From contig JBANSL010000004.1 in NCBI GenBank assembly GCA_037127255.1, forward strand, positions 9,176,001 to 9,240,000: a stretch of 64,000 nucleotides of DNA, given 5' to 3'. The stretch is from Persicaria tinctoria. Its lineage: Eukaryota; Streptophyta; Magnoliopsida; Caryophyllales; Polygonaceae. Under the pieces are notes generated by a model. The model had not been told where the DNA came from and ran no database searches. It worked only from the letters and a program-made list of their open reading frames with translations. Position numbers and translations under genes: made by a program. Below are positions 1 through 11,272 of this stretch, piece by piece; position 1 is the stretch's first letter, and the number at the start of each line of letters is the position of its first letter.

Positions 1-668
1 ATATCCTATATCTATATACCCTTTTTAAACGGACCCTTAGTTTATTTCGAGTTGTTATATATACTGATTGTTTTCTTAATTAATTTTATTTATTTATTTT
101 TAAGGTCACTCTGGATTTCTCAAAAATGCTCTTTTAAAGGGTCTAAATCCTCTGTCCCTAATTACATATCCCCTTCTCTTGTCCCTAGCTAGCCTCCTCA
201 CAAAAACACATTCTTTTTTGTTTTTAATCTAATTTTGTTTATTTATTTTATTTTAGTTTTTTTTTTAATTAGGACTTATGAGGGATGCTGAATGAACATG
301 AAAGGGAGACAATTTTGAAGATAGAGGATTTCATTCCATCTCAAAAGTGGTAGGAAAGGACATGATACATTCCGGTTTAAGAAATGTAGCATATAACTTG
401 AGGAGTATATATTAATTGATTATCCAATCCATGGTTTTAGCATGATACAGTACGGCTAATCCATCAATTATGCAAACAAAAGATGTGTGAAAAGGAGGCG
501 AGGGAAACTCGGACACATGCAAACTTTCATCGAATACATCATTCCTACTTATCTTTTCCTATACTATCTCAGTTTGTTCGCCAAAGATATATCGGTTATT
601 ATTTATACATATTTTTTTAAAATGATAAAAATTATATAATTTTTTTTTTAACTATTTCTTAAAAATAA
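1..668. other. AT-rich DNA with no recognisable gene
   Basis: Low-complexity A/T-rich sequence with T-runs. I see no ORF with recognisable coding content, no repeat termini and no RNA gene. It ends at the presumed 5' edge of a Helitron. Confidence 0.6.
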
Positions 669-1909
669 TCTTTATATAATACCTTAATTTAGAAGACTTT
701 TGATGAGGTGTCAACTCCTCCTTAATTTAAGGTTTTTCAACTAATCACAATTTTCTCTTTCTTTTTTCTTTCTTTTCATCTCTTTCATACATTTACATTT
801 TTTTCTTTTATTTTTTACCCATTTACTAACAATCTATCTATATAATACCTTAATTTATAAGACTTTTGATGAGGTGTCAACTCCTCCTTAATTTAAGGTT
901 TTTCAACTAATCACATTTTTTTTTTCATCTCTTTCATACATTTACATTTTTTTTCTTTTATTTTTTACCCATTTACTAACCATCTCTATCTATATATCTA
1001 TACAATACCTTAATTTAGAAGACTTTTGATGAGGTGTCAACTCCTCCTTAATTTAAGGTTTTTCAACTAATCACAATTTTCTTTTTTTTTTCTTCTTTTC
1101 ATCTCTTTCATACATTTACATTTTTTTTCTTTTATTTTTTACCCATTTACTAACCATCTATATCTATATTCTATATAATACCTTAATTTAGAAGACTTTT
1201 GATGAGGTGTCAACTCCTCCTTAATTTAAGGTTTTTCAACTAATCACAATTTTTTTTTCTTTTCATCTCTTTCATACATTTACATTTTTTTCTTTTATTT
1301 TTTACCCATTTACTAACCATCTATATAATACCTGAATTTAGAAGACTTTTAATGAGGTGTCAACTCCTCCTTAATTTAAGGTTTTTCAACTAATCACGAT
1401 TTTTTTTTCTTTTCATCTCTTTCATACATTTACATTTTTTTCTTTTATTTTTTACCCATTTACTAACCATCTATATATCTATATAATACCTTAATTTAGA
1501 AGACTTTTAATGAGGTGTCAACTCCTCCTTAATTTAAGGTTTTTCAACTAATCATGATTTTTTTTTCTTTTCATCTCTTTCATACATTTACATTTTTTTT
1601 CTTTTATTTTTTACTCATTTACTAACCATTGGGTTTAATTCAAAACATTGAATTAAATATTTGAATTAAACCCAATATCTACTATTAATCTATATTTAAA
1701 TATTTATATATTATAATAATAATCTATATCAATATAATATCGTAATTTAAAAACGTTTGCGATGAAGTCTAACTTTATGTTAAACATTTTTACCATTTTC
1801 TTAAACATTTCAAGTCTACCTTCATTATTTTATCTTAACTTTTTTATTTGTTATATTTATTAAAATTTTATTTATTAAAAATCGCGCCATGGCGCGAGAA
1901 TTATACTAG
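669..1909 (+). mobile_element. Non-autonomous Helitron
   Basis: The right end has the Helitron 3' signature: a perfect 14-bp palindrome CGCGCCATGGCGCG (1883-1896), a 9-nt spacer, then CTAG (1906-1909) followed by host T. The left end is placed at TC (669-670) after host A, as expected for insertion between A and T. There is no Rep/helicase coding capacity. The 5' half is made of a roughly 160-bp repeat in six copies, and a 16-bp inverted repeat (1629-1644 with 1660-1675) separates that array from the rest. The 3' end is clear; the 5' end could be any of the repeat-unit starts. Confidence 0.65.
672..1626 (+). repeat. Six-copy minisatellite, unit about 150-170 bp
   Basis: Units start with TATAATACCTTAATTTAGAA near 673, 840, 1003, 1173, 1324 and 1484. 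Each continues with a block around GAGGTGTCAACTCCTCC and a T/C-rich tail ending TTACCCATTTACTAACCAT. Units differ by few substitutions and mainly by homopolymer length. The unit start resembles the 5' end of the host Helitron, so the array looks like repeated copying of the Helitron head. Confidence 0.8.
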
Positions 1910-3302
1910 TTTTATAGTTATTGGTAATAAGTACTACACGTATTTCTCAAGTTTTAGGCTTGTCTGAAGTCAAATTTTTATTTAATTTTAAAAAATGTGT
2001 TATAAGTATTATGTAGTATGAAATGATTTTAAAAAATATTTAAATAATTAATATTTTATACAATTTTCATCGTCCTAAAAAAAATATGTGTAATAGTAAT
2101 TGAGATGGTTTACCTAACGAATGGAGGATAGATTACTTAAAATATAGGAGGACAAATTAAATAATAGAATTGGGTAGTATGACAATTACTCTTATAAAAA
2201 TAATTAGATTATTATAAAAATATAAATGTGTAGAATATCATAAATTAACTTTAAACTATTAAATTATAGGAAAATTACTATTAATTTTTTTTATTAGTTA
2301 TGGAGTTAAAATTATAATATATCAATAGATGTTGAACGCCCTAATTTTAAGGATAAATTGGATTAATGAATTTTCAAAAAAATATACCAATGTTATAATT
2401 GATGATTCATATACGTACGCATCTAAGAAAATATTGCTGGATTATTTTGTAATTTTTACTCATATTTATTTTGCAAAAAAATATTTTCATGATTTTTTAT
2501 AATATTTTTTCCAAATTTATATGAATCATATCAAATATAATCATTATAATTTTTTTTTATCAATAATTTTGAATTTAAAAAGTTTTGTGTAAACACCAAA
2601 TGGAAAATGTAGCACAATTGATATGCAATAGGTGATCCTCACTCATTATGCAGTTGGAGGCTTAGATTTTTTTTTCTTGACAATGATTGTACTAGACAAA
2701 TCTGATACTTCGAGAGACTAGAAAAAAGTAAGCTGACGGACAAGCCGTTATAATAAAAGAGAGACAAAAAATCAAAACATGAAAAAAACCGATAGAACTA
2801 AGGCTGAAAGAGAATTAAAGGTGTCAAATAAACAAAGCGGACCCAAATACGTACACACTTCTGCCCAAAAAAAAAAGACTATATATGTTTGGTAAAAGCC
2901 AGGGTAGCTAATAGAGTAGCTAAAGATGGATACCTGAAGCTGATGAATTATTTGTGTTAAAAATATATGTTAATAAATTAGTATAATATTGGTAAATCTA
3001 GTTGTTAGGGTAATAAATGAAAATTTGTGAATAGAAAATCAAAAATTCCAGAAAGTTTGGATGAGCAGCGATTGGGGCCAACCGCTAATTAAAAACTGTA
3101 TAATATCAAAACAACTTTTCCAAATTGATAGTATCAAATAATCAAATATACCCAAAAACTGTTGAAAAATAAGTCAAACATTATCAAAGAAAAGCAAACA
3201 TGCACGATATCATCTCTTCATTATCATCAAATTAAAATATTTTATTTCATTTTGCTTAAATCAAGTACACACCATCATCAGATCTATTTGGATGATTGTT
3301 AA
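1910..3302. other. AT-rich intergenic DNA
   Basis: No ORF, RNA gene or repeat terminus recognised. The sequence is A/T-rich with short homopolymers and looks like old degraded non-coding DNA. Confidence 0.5.
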
Positions 3303-3632
3303 TCTATATCTATATATCTATATAATACTTTAAATCAGAAGACTTTTGTCTACGTGTCTTCTCCACCTCAATTTTAGTTATTTCAACCAATAGCAAATTT
3401 TCTCATTTCTCATTTCTCATTTTTCATTTTTCATTTTTCATTTTTGATTTTTGATTTTTGATTTTTGATTTTGATTTTTGATTTTTGATTTTTAATTTTT
3501 GATTTTTTTCAATAATTGACACATTTTAAATTTATTACGAAACATTGATATTTTTTTCATACTCCCGATATTAGGAACATCAAGAATCCAGAATTAAAAG
3601 TATAACTCACCTACTATATATAATGGTTTTTA
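3303..3632 (+). mobile_element. Helitron copy lacking its 3' end
   Basis: Starts with TCTATATCTATATATC after host A and follows the 3633-3987 element almost base for base: the GAAGACTTTTGTCTACGTGTC block, a (TTTTTGA)n tract, and AACATTGATATTTTTTTCA. It runs to the ATAATGGTTTTTA stretch and then directly meets the start of the next copy. The hairpin and CTAG end are missing, so this is the first unit of a head-to-tail pair sharing one 3' terminus. Confidence 0.6.
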
Positions 3633-3987
3633 TCTATATCTATATCTATATATCTATATATTTATATAGTACTTTTAATCAGAAGACTTTTGCCTACGTG
3701 TCTTCTCCACCTCAATTTTTGTTATTTCAACCAATAGCAATTTTTCTCATTTCTCATTTTTGATTTTTGATTTTTGATTTTTGATTTTTGATTTTTGATT
3801 TTTGATTTTTTTTTCTTCAATAATTGACACATTTTAAATTTATTACGAAACATTGATATTTTTTTCACACTCCCCATATTAGGAACATCAAGAAATCCAT
3901 AATTAAAAGTATAACTTACCTACTATATATAATGATTTTTATTTGTTTTTTTTATGTAAACGCGCCATGGAGCGGGGATTATACTAG
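3633..3987 (+). mobile_element. Short non-autonomous Helitron
   Basis: Begins with TCTATATC after host A (3632) and ends with CTAG (3984-3987) before host T. The subterminal hairpin region CGCGCCATGGAGCG is an imperfect version of the perfect palindrome in the 669-1909 element, and the ATTATACTAG tail is nearly the same. It is 355 bp long with no coding capacity. An internal (TTTTTGA)n tract occupies about 3748-3810. Confidence 0.65.
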
Positions 3988-4689
3988 TTATAATTTATAA
4001 TGCACAATATTGTATTATAATATTATAAATTATAATACGTAAATTATAATTTATAATTTATGGCTCTCAAAACAGACATTCAGGAATCGGGAAACAAGCC
4101 AAAAGCAAACACTGCTAAAGTTGCTCATACAAGGCAACCATGTGAATATGAGATGGAGTCGTGATGATCAGTTCGTACGTGGGTGTGGTAGTGGCTCACT
4201 GCCTCACTGGCTCATGGCTCATGTCACTATGCTTTGAATCGTATTAAAAGACAAAGGAGGAAGAAAAAAAAATTGAAGGAAATATATTTGAGTTAAATCC
4301 AACCGATGTATTGGACTAAATTAAATACATTATTTTGAATTAAAGGATACTATGGAAATTCATTGTCATGTTGTATTTGTCATATTTTTAGGGAATCGAA
4401 TGTTACAGGATTGCTGATATGATTGCATGTATGACCTACAATTTCCTTTTCGATGATAGCTTGGCTGTCGATCCAGAACTTCGCGTTCTCGTCCGCTCGG
4501 ACACTCTAAAAAAGAAGTAGGTCGTTGGCGTCTGTCCTAATTTTTATCTCGCTTCCCAAAAAAAAATTTGAATTAAGTCCAATTGTTAGTAAATATGTTA
4601 AAAAATGTGATTGATTTAAAGAAATGAAGGAAAAATTAATAATAATAACTAAATGAAATAAATAATTATAAAAATAGTGAAAAAACTTG
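3988..4689. other. AT-rich intergenic DNA
   Basis: Short inverted AT motifs around 3990-4060, then unremarkable A/T-rich sequence. No gene or RNA recognised. Confidence 0.5.
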
Positions 4690-4776
4690 ATTAAGGAAAA
4701 AGAAATAATTAAGGAGAGGTTGACACATCAGTCTTACGTATTCTAAATTAAGAGTGTATATGGATGTAGATATAGA
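4690..4776 (-). mobile_element. Helitron 5' end fragment, minus strand
   Basis: Read on the minus strand from 4776, the sequence starts TCTATATCTACATCC after A. It then follows the head of the 669-1909 Helitron: a TTAATTTAGAA-like block, then GTGTCAACCTCTCCTTAATTA. The matching 3' terminus was not found, so this is a fragment or diverged copy in inverted orientation. Confidence 0.45.
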
Positions 4777-5934
4777 TTTTCAGTCTAGATTCTCGGACAC
4801 TCTTGGTGATGACCATGAGTCAACCGAGCATAACATCACTCAAACTCTTATCTTGAATTTTAAAATTAATTTAGAGAAAATGATAGGGAATATACCAAAA
4901 CTTTGGGCCTCTTGCAAAAATAACACCCCCCTTCTAAAATTTGCAAAAGTAGCAAATAGGTCCAAACATTGGCAAAAATAATCGGTGGTCATCACCTCCT
5001 TTCACAGGTTACCCTTCCTGTTGAACTGAGCCCTCACCGCCCCGCCTTCTCTCCGGTCGTTCCCCGCCCTCCACGAGCCACCTCCGGCCACCCAACCACC
5101 TGCGTTCACCCTCTCTCTCCGGCGCACCCACTGAGCCCAGAACCCACCTGGTTCGTGCCCACTCAACCACCACCGTTCGAACCGCCACCCTCAACCGCCC
5201 ACCCAACAGAGAGAGAAGCTCGGGAGGCGATTTCATAAGGGAGAAGACAATGAAGAAATTAAAGGAAGAAGCTTTGGTGGAGTTTCGAAGAAGAAGAAAC
5301 CCCACCCCCCGAGAAATATTGAAGGCGATTGAAGAAGAACAATCCCCCGTCCACGCAGAAAGCAAGTAAGTACTCATCCTCCCTCTATTGAACTCAAAAT
5401 TTTTGTAGATTGTTCTATTGTAGATAGTCAGCCAGGTTGGGGAGAAATTGGATTGAATTTTTTTTGAAACCCTAACTTTGTGGGAGTTGGAAGGTTTGGG
5501 GAAATTGAGGAAGTTGTGATTTTCAAATGGACAGGGAAGTCATCGGGGATCTGAAGACGGAATTGAAATTGAAGGTCTGAACATGAGTGAATCGAACTGA
5601 AAATCTCGATTAATTGGTGGATTTTGAAATGGGGAAATAGTTAACATCACTGATTTTTTACTGTCATACATTTTTCTATCACGCATTTTTTCTTTACTGG
5701 CACATATTATTTCTTTACTGGCACTGATATATGTTTGACCAGCAACAATGGTGATGTTGTGTCTTTTCGTGTGTGTTTTATTGTCCTGCTGAGATGGGTA
5801 TGGAATGATGTTGGATGTGGTAAAGGGGAAGGTGAATGGTAGGCGGAATGGGTGCGTATTATTTTTGAAATCGGAAACTTTTTGTGGGTTTCAAGATCGG
5901 GGGTGTTTAGTGACTAGTTGCCTTCAAAATATAA

Positions 5935-6062
5935 TGCTAATAATGGGTTATACTTGTACATCATTGTAAGTTTGTTTCTATGTGTTGAAGTATGTTGTGA
6001 TTGAAACCATTAATGTTACACTGGACAATGTCATTTGAGAGTAATGTAGGTTTGTTTCTAGG
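5935..6062 (+). repeat. 130-bp direct repeat, copy 1 (copy 2 at 9962-10095)
   Basis: Both copies share GATTGAAACCATTAATGTTA, the following CATTTGAGAGTAATGTAGG and surrounding text at roughly 90% identity. They lie on either side of the DUF1985 fragment and the solo LTR, about 4 kb apart. Subtracting the solo LTR, they were originally about 1 kb apart. Confidence 0.7.
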
Positions 6063-6471
6063 GTTGTCATATGTGTATTACATAAGTTTTTTTATATTGT
6101 TGACACTACTGTGTAGTTGTGTATGTGTGGTGTTTGTTTCATTCTTTACTTGTGTCAGTTACCATTTTGATATTATTTGAACATGTGTATTTGTCGGACA
6201 TATGAATATGTGAACATTTGTATTCGTGACATTTGTGTAGTTGTGTCATTTGTGTAATGTTATCTGTTTTGATATAAACATTATTTTGACTGGCTAGACA
6301 TATGTATATATTGGCTAGGATTATTGTTAAAATGGGTATTATCTGAACACATGTATGACAAATTAAGTAGACAATGAGAAAATTGAAAAGAAAAAAAAGT
6401 AGCGATGCCGTCGAACAACAAGGTATTAACTGTAATCACTTCTCGGATAGATTAAGGGCCTTCTTTTTGTC

Positions 6472-6711
6472 TTGGTGATGTTAAACATGTCGTGTCGTGT
6501 GATATTTGTGCAGCCGACACTAGCCCTTCATCTGGAAAAGTATTTCAGAGGTGTGAGACATGGTACGAGCTCCAGGCAGGGGCGACTCCTCCGGTTTTCC
6601 ATCAAGGAATTTTGCTTCGTCACCGACCTCAAATGTGCTAGAAGAAATCAGGACTTTGAGGAGGAGAATCACAAAGATGACATTCAAAGCTTCTTTGGAA
6701 GGGAACTTTAG
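6472..6711 (+). pseudogene. DUF1985-domain fragment of a ULP-like transposon gene
   Basis: The frame encodes LHLEKYFRGVRHGTSSRQGR followed by LLRFSIKEFCFVTDLKC. This matches the DUF1985 pattern (small hydrophobic segment, RFSI/M-x-EFxxVTGLKC) that precedes C48 peptidase domains in plant ULP-like genes carried by MULEs. The window's other ULP-like gene has the parallel segment RFSMAEFAAVTGLKC. The frame stops at 6711, ten bases before the solo LTR, and no peptidase part follows beyond it. I read it as a broken copy rather than a working exon. Confidence 0.5.
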
Positions 6712-6721
6712 TATTTCGTAG

Positions 6722-9682
6722 TGTAAAGACCGTAAATTTAAAATCATTATATTATTATTATGACTACTTTTATTTAATTCGATTAGAAACTTTCTGAAAT
6801 AACCGTCCTCGAGCGATTATTCTATTCAAATCCTTTAAAAAGATTCCGGCATATATTTCTTTAAATGGACTTTTAGTCGGATTTATTTTCGCTTTCGCGA
6901 GCTAAACTTTGAAAGTATGATTTAGTTTTATTATTTGATTCGGTTCGAGAATTTGATTTAAATTTGATTTAGTCGGGATTTGTCGAGCAAGCAGTTTTCG
7001 AGTTCATTCCGCTATTTTAAATTCTTTGGTATTGTTGGGAGTTGGGACCATTCTCAAAAAATTTGTTTCTCTTCTTTTCTTTTTTCCTTTACTCTCTCTC
7101 TCTCCCGTTGCCAGCAGGCACTGCACCCCTTTGTCCTCTTCTTCATGTGGTGCAACAACCCCCCACCGTGAGCAAGTGTCCCCTTTCCCCTAAAAATTAA
7201 GCAACCCTCTTGAACCCTAAATCACCCACAATCAAATCCCCTCTACTCTCCTCCTTGCACTCTCTCAAAACCCCCAGAAGATTCCCCAAAGCACAGCTCC
7301 AAGGAGCCCCTTTCCGCCGGTTTTGTCGAGCTACAACATCACCTTGCACCACCACTCTCTCCATTCTCCTCCATTCCGAACTCACCTGCAGAAGCTCCAT
7401 ACTCCTTCCGACGTCCGAGTACGGATCCGACACCAAGCGAGCAGCCCAGGAGAAGCCCCTTGGCGCCGCCAACGCCGCCAGCAGCCGCCTCTCGCCCCTG
7501 TTATTCTGGGAGGTCTGTTTCCGTTCTCCCTTTCGATTTCGGTTCCAATCCCTTCGAAAACGCGCCTTTGCTCACGTATGTCCCTCCTAGGCTCAAATCG
7601 AAGCTCCTTCCCCGCCAATCGCAGCCGGAGCGCCGCCGCTGAAGCCGGAGAAGCCCTCGGAGTCGCGCGTTGTAAGTCCTCTGTTCTCCCTTCGTTTCTT
7701 GCGTCGCTTCCTCCATTCTGGTCGGGTCGTGATCGGGATTTCGTTCTGATCACCTGGGTAAAACCTCGAGTCGAAACGGCCGCCGGCAGGCCGAGCTCCT
7801 TTTCTTCTTCCGTCCTTTTTTTCCGTCGTCGTCTCTGTTCAATTTGAAGGAAGGAGACGGGTTCTCCTAATTCTTTTCTTGAACCGGCCGGTTTGACTTA
7901 AAATACCCGGTTCATTAAATCCCCTTCAGATTGGGCTGGGCATTGGGCCGGATCCGGGTCTCCTCTTCCGGGTTGCATTTTTGGGCTGAGGGTTTTGTTG
8001 TTGTTCAACCTATTACATGTAATTGTTTTATAATTGTATCTTATATTCTATAGTTATATATTATGTTAATGTAGATGTATTATTATTGTGGTTATGTTAT
8101 TTCTGACTTTATAAAAAAAAAATATTTTCTGAAATTTCACAACTTATGAAAATTATCTTTGGAAGTGATACTATTAAGATATGTATTTAGTGATGTTTAA
8201 AAAGATGATTTTGGAAATTATGAGATGATTTATTGATATGTAAATATGGTTGTTAAAGTAGAATTGTTTTAGTGATTTAATATCATAATTTATTTATATA
8301 AAGGTTTTGAAATAAAATGCCGGAATAATTTCTATAATATGATTTTGAGAGATTGACTTTAAAGTTTAAATGCTTAATGTCAGGATTTGGTAAAGTATGA
8401 CTTTAAAGGAATTGTCGATTTTCTAAGTTTATTTAACTTGAGATTTAAGAGTTTGGAAATATGGTTGGTATGATTTATCAATGGGTTGATTGGAATAATG
8501 ATTTTGATCGTATCGGAAAGGTTTTGGAAAATGGTTTTACTATCGGTTGGTTTTGAGCATGTTGAGAACGTGGAGTTTGTGTGTATGATTGATGGACCGG
8601 TAGCTTATGGAAATGGCTTGATGATAGGTGTGAATTGCTTGTGGATTGCTTTGGACTTGCATTTGGGCCCTTACTTGTGTTATCCTGCTGTTCTGCATCT
8701 TCAGGTAAGTTCCCTAGGGGGCTTACTCAGGTTGGACATTCATGCCTGTTGTTGCATTTTATGTTAGGTGTTGCATATGCATAAAAGCATGCCATGTAGT
8801 ATCCTGTTTAGGTTGCACTAATTGAATGAGCATCTACTTACTTTATGCGTTTGAAACAGAACGGCCGTTATCTGTGATAGTCCTAGAGTCTTTGCTAGGG
8901 TCTTAGGGTAGCCCAGCCTCATCGGGTGCCCTGTGTCAATCGAGTCTATATGAGCATGATCTGATTGCCCAGCACCATCGGGCAAGATCAATATGATATG
9001 ATGATTCCGTGGTCCGTGCACCACCACGATGAAATTGCTATACTATAGCACCGGCTGGCCAGGCTCTGCACTAACGGGAAGGGGTGCAGAGGTAGGAGAG
9101 GGATATGCCAGTTGGCATTGTCTTGGGCCCTTTACAGTATTTCTGCACATTATTATGAACTAGGAGCATGTTAGTGTGATTAACTTTCGTACTGCATTAG
9201 AGCATCTTTATTAGGTATAGCACATACTATGTGGCCTCAGCGAGGACTGCCGGTCCCACATGAGTGGCTCGATCTGACTCCTTTCCCCGTTCTTATTTTA
9301 AAGGGATTTCTGCAGATCTTGTTTGCTCCGTGCTTATATGACGGGGTTCTCTTTTTGGCGAACCGAAGAATCTGGCTAATATCCTAACTTAGTGAAATGA
9401 CAATTATCCACTCATGATTTGGTTTTGACCCGGCTCTACCGTGGCACTTGTATCTATATTTTGCTTCCGCTTTACTTCTATTTGAAATGGATTCTGCGAC
9501 ACAGTCTTAGGACAGGTTAAGGGTACCCAACGGCCCTTCGAGGTTTTTAGGGTTTGAAATCCCTCTTTCCACTAATCTTAAAATGAGTTTGAAACCTCGA
9601 CCCGTACCTGGATTGCAAGATCCGAACAAGGGTTTTTATCCCTTGAAACGTAACCCGGAAATCATAATTCTGGGCCGTTACA
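6722..9682 (+). mobile_element. Solo LTR of the same family as the 44105-54968 element
   Basis: Begins TGTAAAGACC and ends GGGCCGTTACA, the TG...CA ends of an LTR. It is flanked by a perfect 5-bp target duplication CGTAG (6717-6721 and 9683-9687). Read on the plus strand it aligns with the reverse complement of the 2,922-bp LTRs at 44105 and 52047. The last 1.2 kb is very similar (for example the CTGCATCTTCAGGTAAGTTC block near 8694); the GC-rich middle (7200-7850) is more diverged. No internal region or second LTR is present, so it is a solo LTR, the product of LTR-LTR recombination. It is 2,961 bp long and splits the DUF1985 remnant. Confidence 0.88.
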
Positions 9683-11272
9683 CGTAGTGTTTGGTTTACT
9701 TGTTAAACATTTAATCGTTTCCACCTTTTAGATGACTTGTATTTGATGACTGATAAGTTATGTTGTGGACACTTTTTTATATTCATTGTGGATGGTTGTT
9801 GTGAATGTTGCGTTATAACGCATTTCATTTGGGTTTAATGGCCGATATTCTTAGGTTGGGAAGTTTCTGAGATAGATAAAATATGTCAGGTGTTATTCTT
9901 TTATCGGCTAAGACGTCATTGACACTGGCTAGATAATTGTATTTACTGGCTAGTAAGCATACATCGCAATGGGTTATATACTTATACATCGTTGTAAATT
10001 TCTTTCTATGTGTTGAAGTGTATTGTGATTGAAACCATTAATGTTACACTGACGATGTCATTTGAGAGTAATGTAGGTTTGTTTATAGGGTCAGTTATGT
10101 ACATTCAAAACCACCAAAACCCCAAAGTGTCAGTGAGTTAGAAGCAAACTAACAAAATACTACATTCAACTACGCAAAAGAAGAGTTATCCCACTAGACA
10201 TCGATTTCTTCACCTTACCACCACACGCTTGCTTATGTCCTCCGACGCTTCCGACGAAGGAACTATCCTTGAGACGGGTACCTGCTTGTCTCCATTATCT
10301 TGCTCCTGACGGACCCAAACAGCATGCTCTCCTCTATGAGCATTGTCCCCTCCTCCGTGTCCACGTCGGCAGCTTTACCTTTCATCTCCGGAGCAACGAT
10401 TGTCGGTTCTGCCTAGATTTTCTGGTTTATCTTGTCAGTTGTGTGAATTTCCGTGCCAGCTAAATTGTTATCTTTGCCATCCAAATAGTTATCCATGCCA
10501 TACTTCAAATTGAGATTAAGATACGATGTATACCCAACTTTAGTTCGAAATATTTTTTTTCATAAACATATATAAAGTGGGTGTCTATAGATAGATAAAA
10601 TTAAATTAAGTTTAAAAATAAATTTATTTTTTTATTTTAACAAATAAAAATGGCTGAAAATTAGTTTAAAACAATTAAAACTTAAGTTTTGACACTTGTC
10701 ACCATCCAATTTGCCATCTCTCCCACAAATCTTTTTGTTTTTTTTTTTGGCCAAGTGACCTCCTACCTGGTGAGGAAAATTTGCAAAAGTAACATTTTGA
10801 CACTCTCTTGCCATTTTTACACCCCATTGACATTTTTGCAAAGTTGATATTTTTTTAGTATATTAGTGCAAAACATCCATTAATTTATTCATCTAATTTT
10901 CACTCCAAATTGATTTTTTCTTGAGAAAATTTGTGTTTTTAACTATCTAGAATGTTCTAATTAGGTTAGTAGGTAATTAAAAAGTTTTTTTAGTAATTAT
11001 AACTGGGTATGAACCTTTATTCCGCTCTCTGCCCTTTCCCCTTCCCGTGGCTTATTCAAGAAGCTTCTCTTCATCTCCTTGGCGATTTCTCCCGTCCGAT
11101 CGGCGATCTGTACTCATCCTCTGCATTCGAGCTTCGTTCTCCTCCGTTTCGTTTCCTTCGTCCTCCTTTCATCCTCTCCGTTCAAATCCTTTGCTCATCC
11201 TTCATTCTATTGCTTCATCCTCCGCGGTTATCAAGCTTTCTTCCTGTTCTTCGTGGTTTCGTACGAATCGAC

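Larger units (their letters stand above)
4881..10865 (+). mobile_element. Candidate decayed MULE carrying a DUF1985/ULP-type gene remnant
   Basis: Both edges contain TTTGCAAAAATG/TTGCAAAAATAACACC-type motifs in inverted orientation (4910-4950 and 10780-10850), which resemble plant MULE termini, but the arms match poorly and no target duplication was established. Inside are a GC-rich leader (5020-5370), introns-like T/G-rich DNA, a DUF1985-like exon (6472-6711) and the 6722-9682 solo LTR that splits the remnant. From 9683 to 10865 there is only non-coding sequence, including a second copy of a 130-bp block also found at 5935-6062. The element limits are inferred. Confidence 0.35.

Noticed and set aside
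3418..3515. CRISPR-like or structured short repeats (TTTTTGA)n
   Set aside because: Simple microsatellite expansion inside a Helitron; no spacers, and eukaryotic context.
5009..5377. Overlapping GC-rich open frames on both strands
   Set aside because: Pro/Arg/Ser-rich translations in both directions, no family resemblance; they reflect base composition of a leader-like segment.
7197..7847. Several overlapping frames of 60-174 codons
   Set aside because: They lie in the GC-rich middle of the solo LTR, overlap on both strands and do not keep a shared frame with the intact LTRs.
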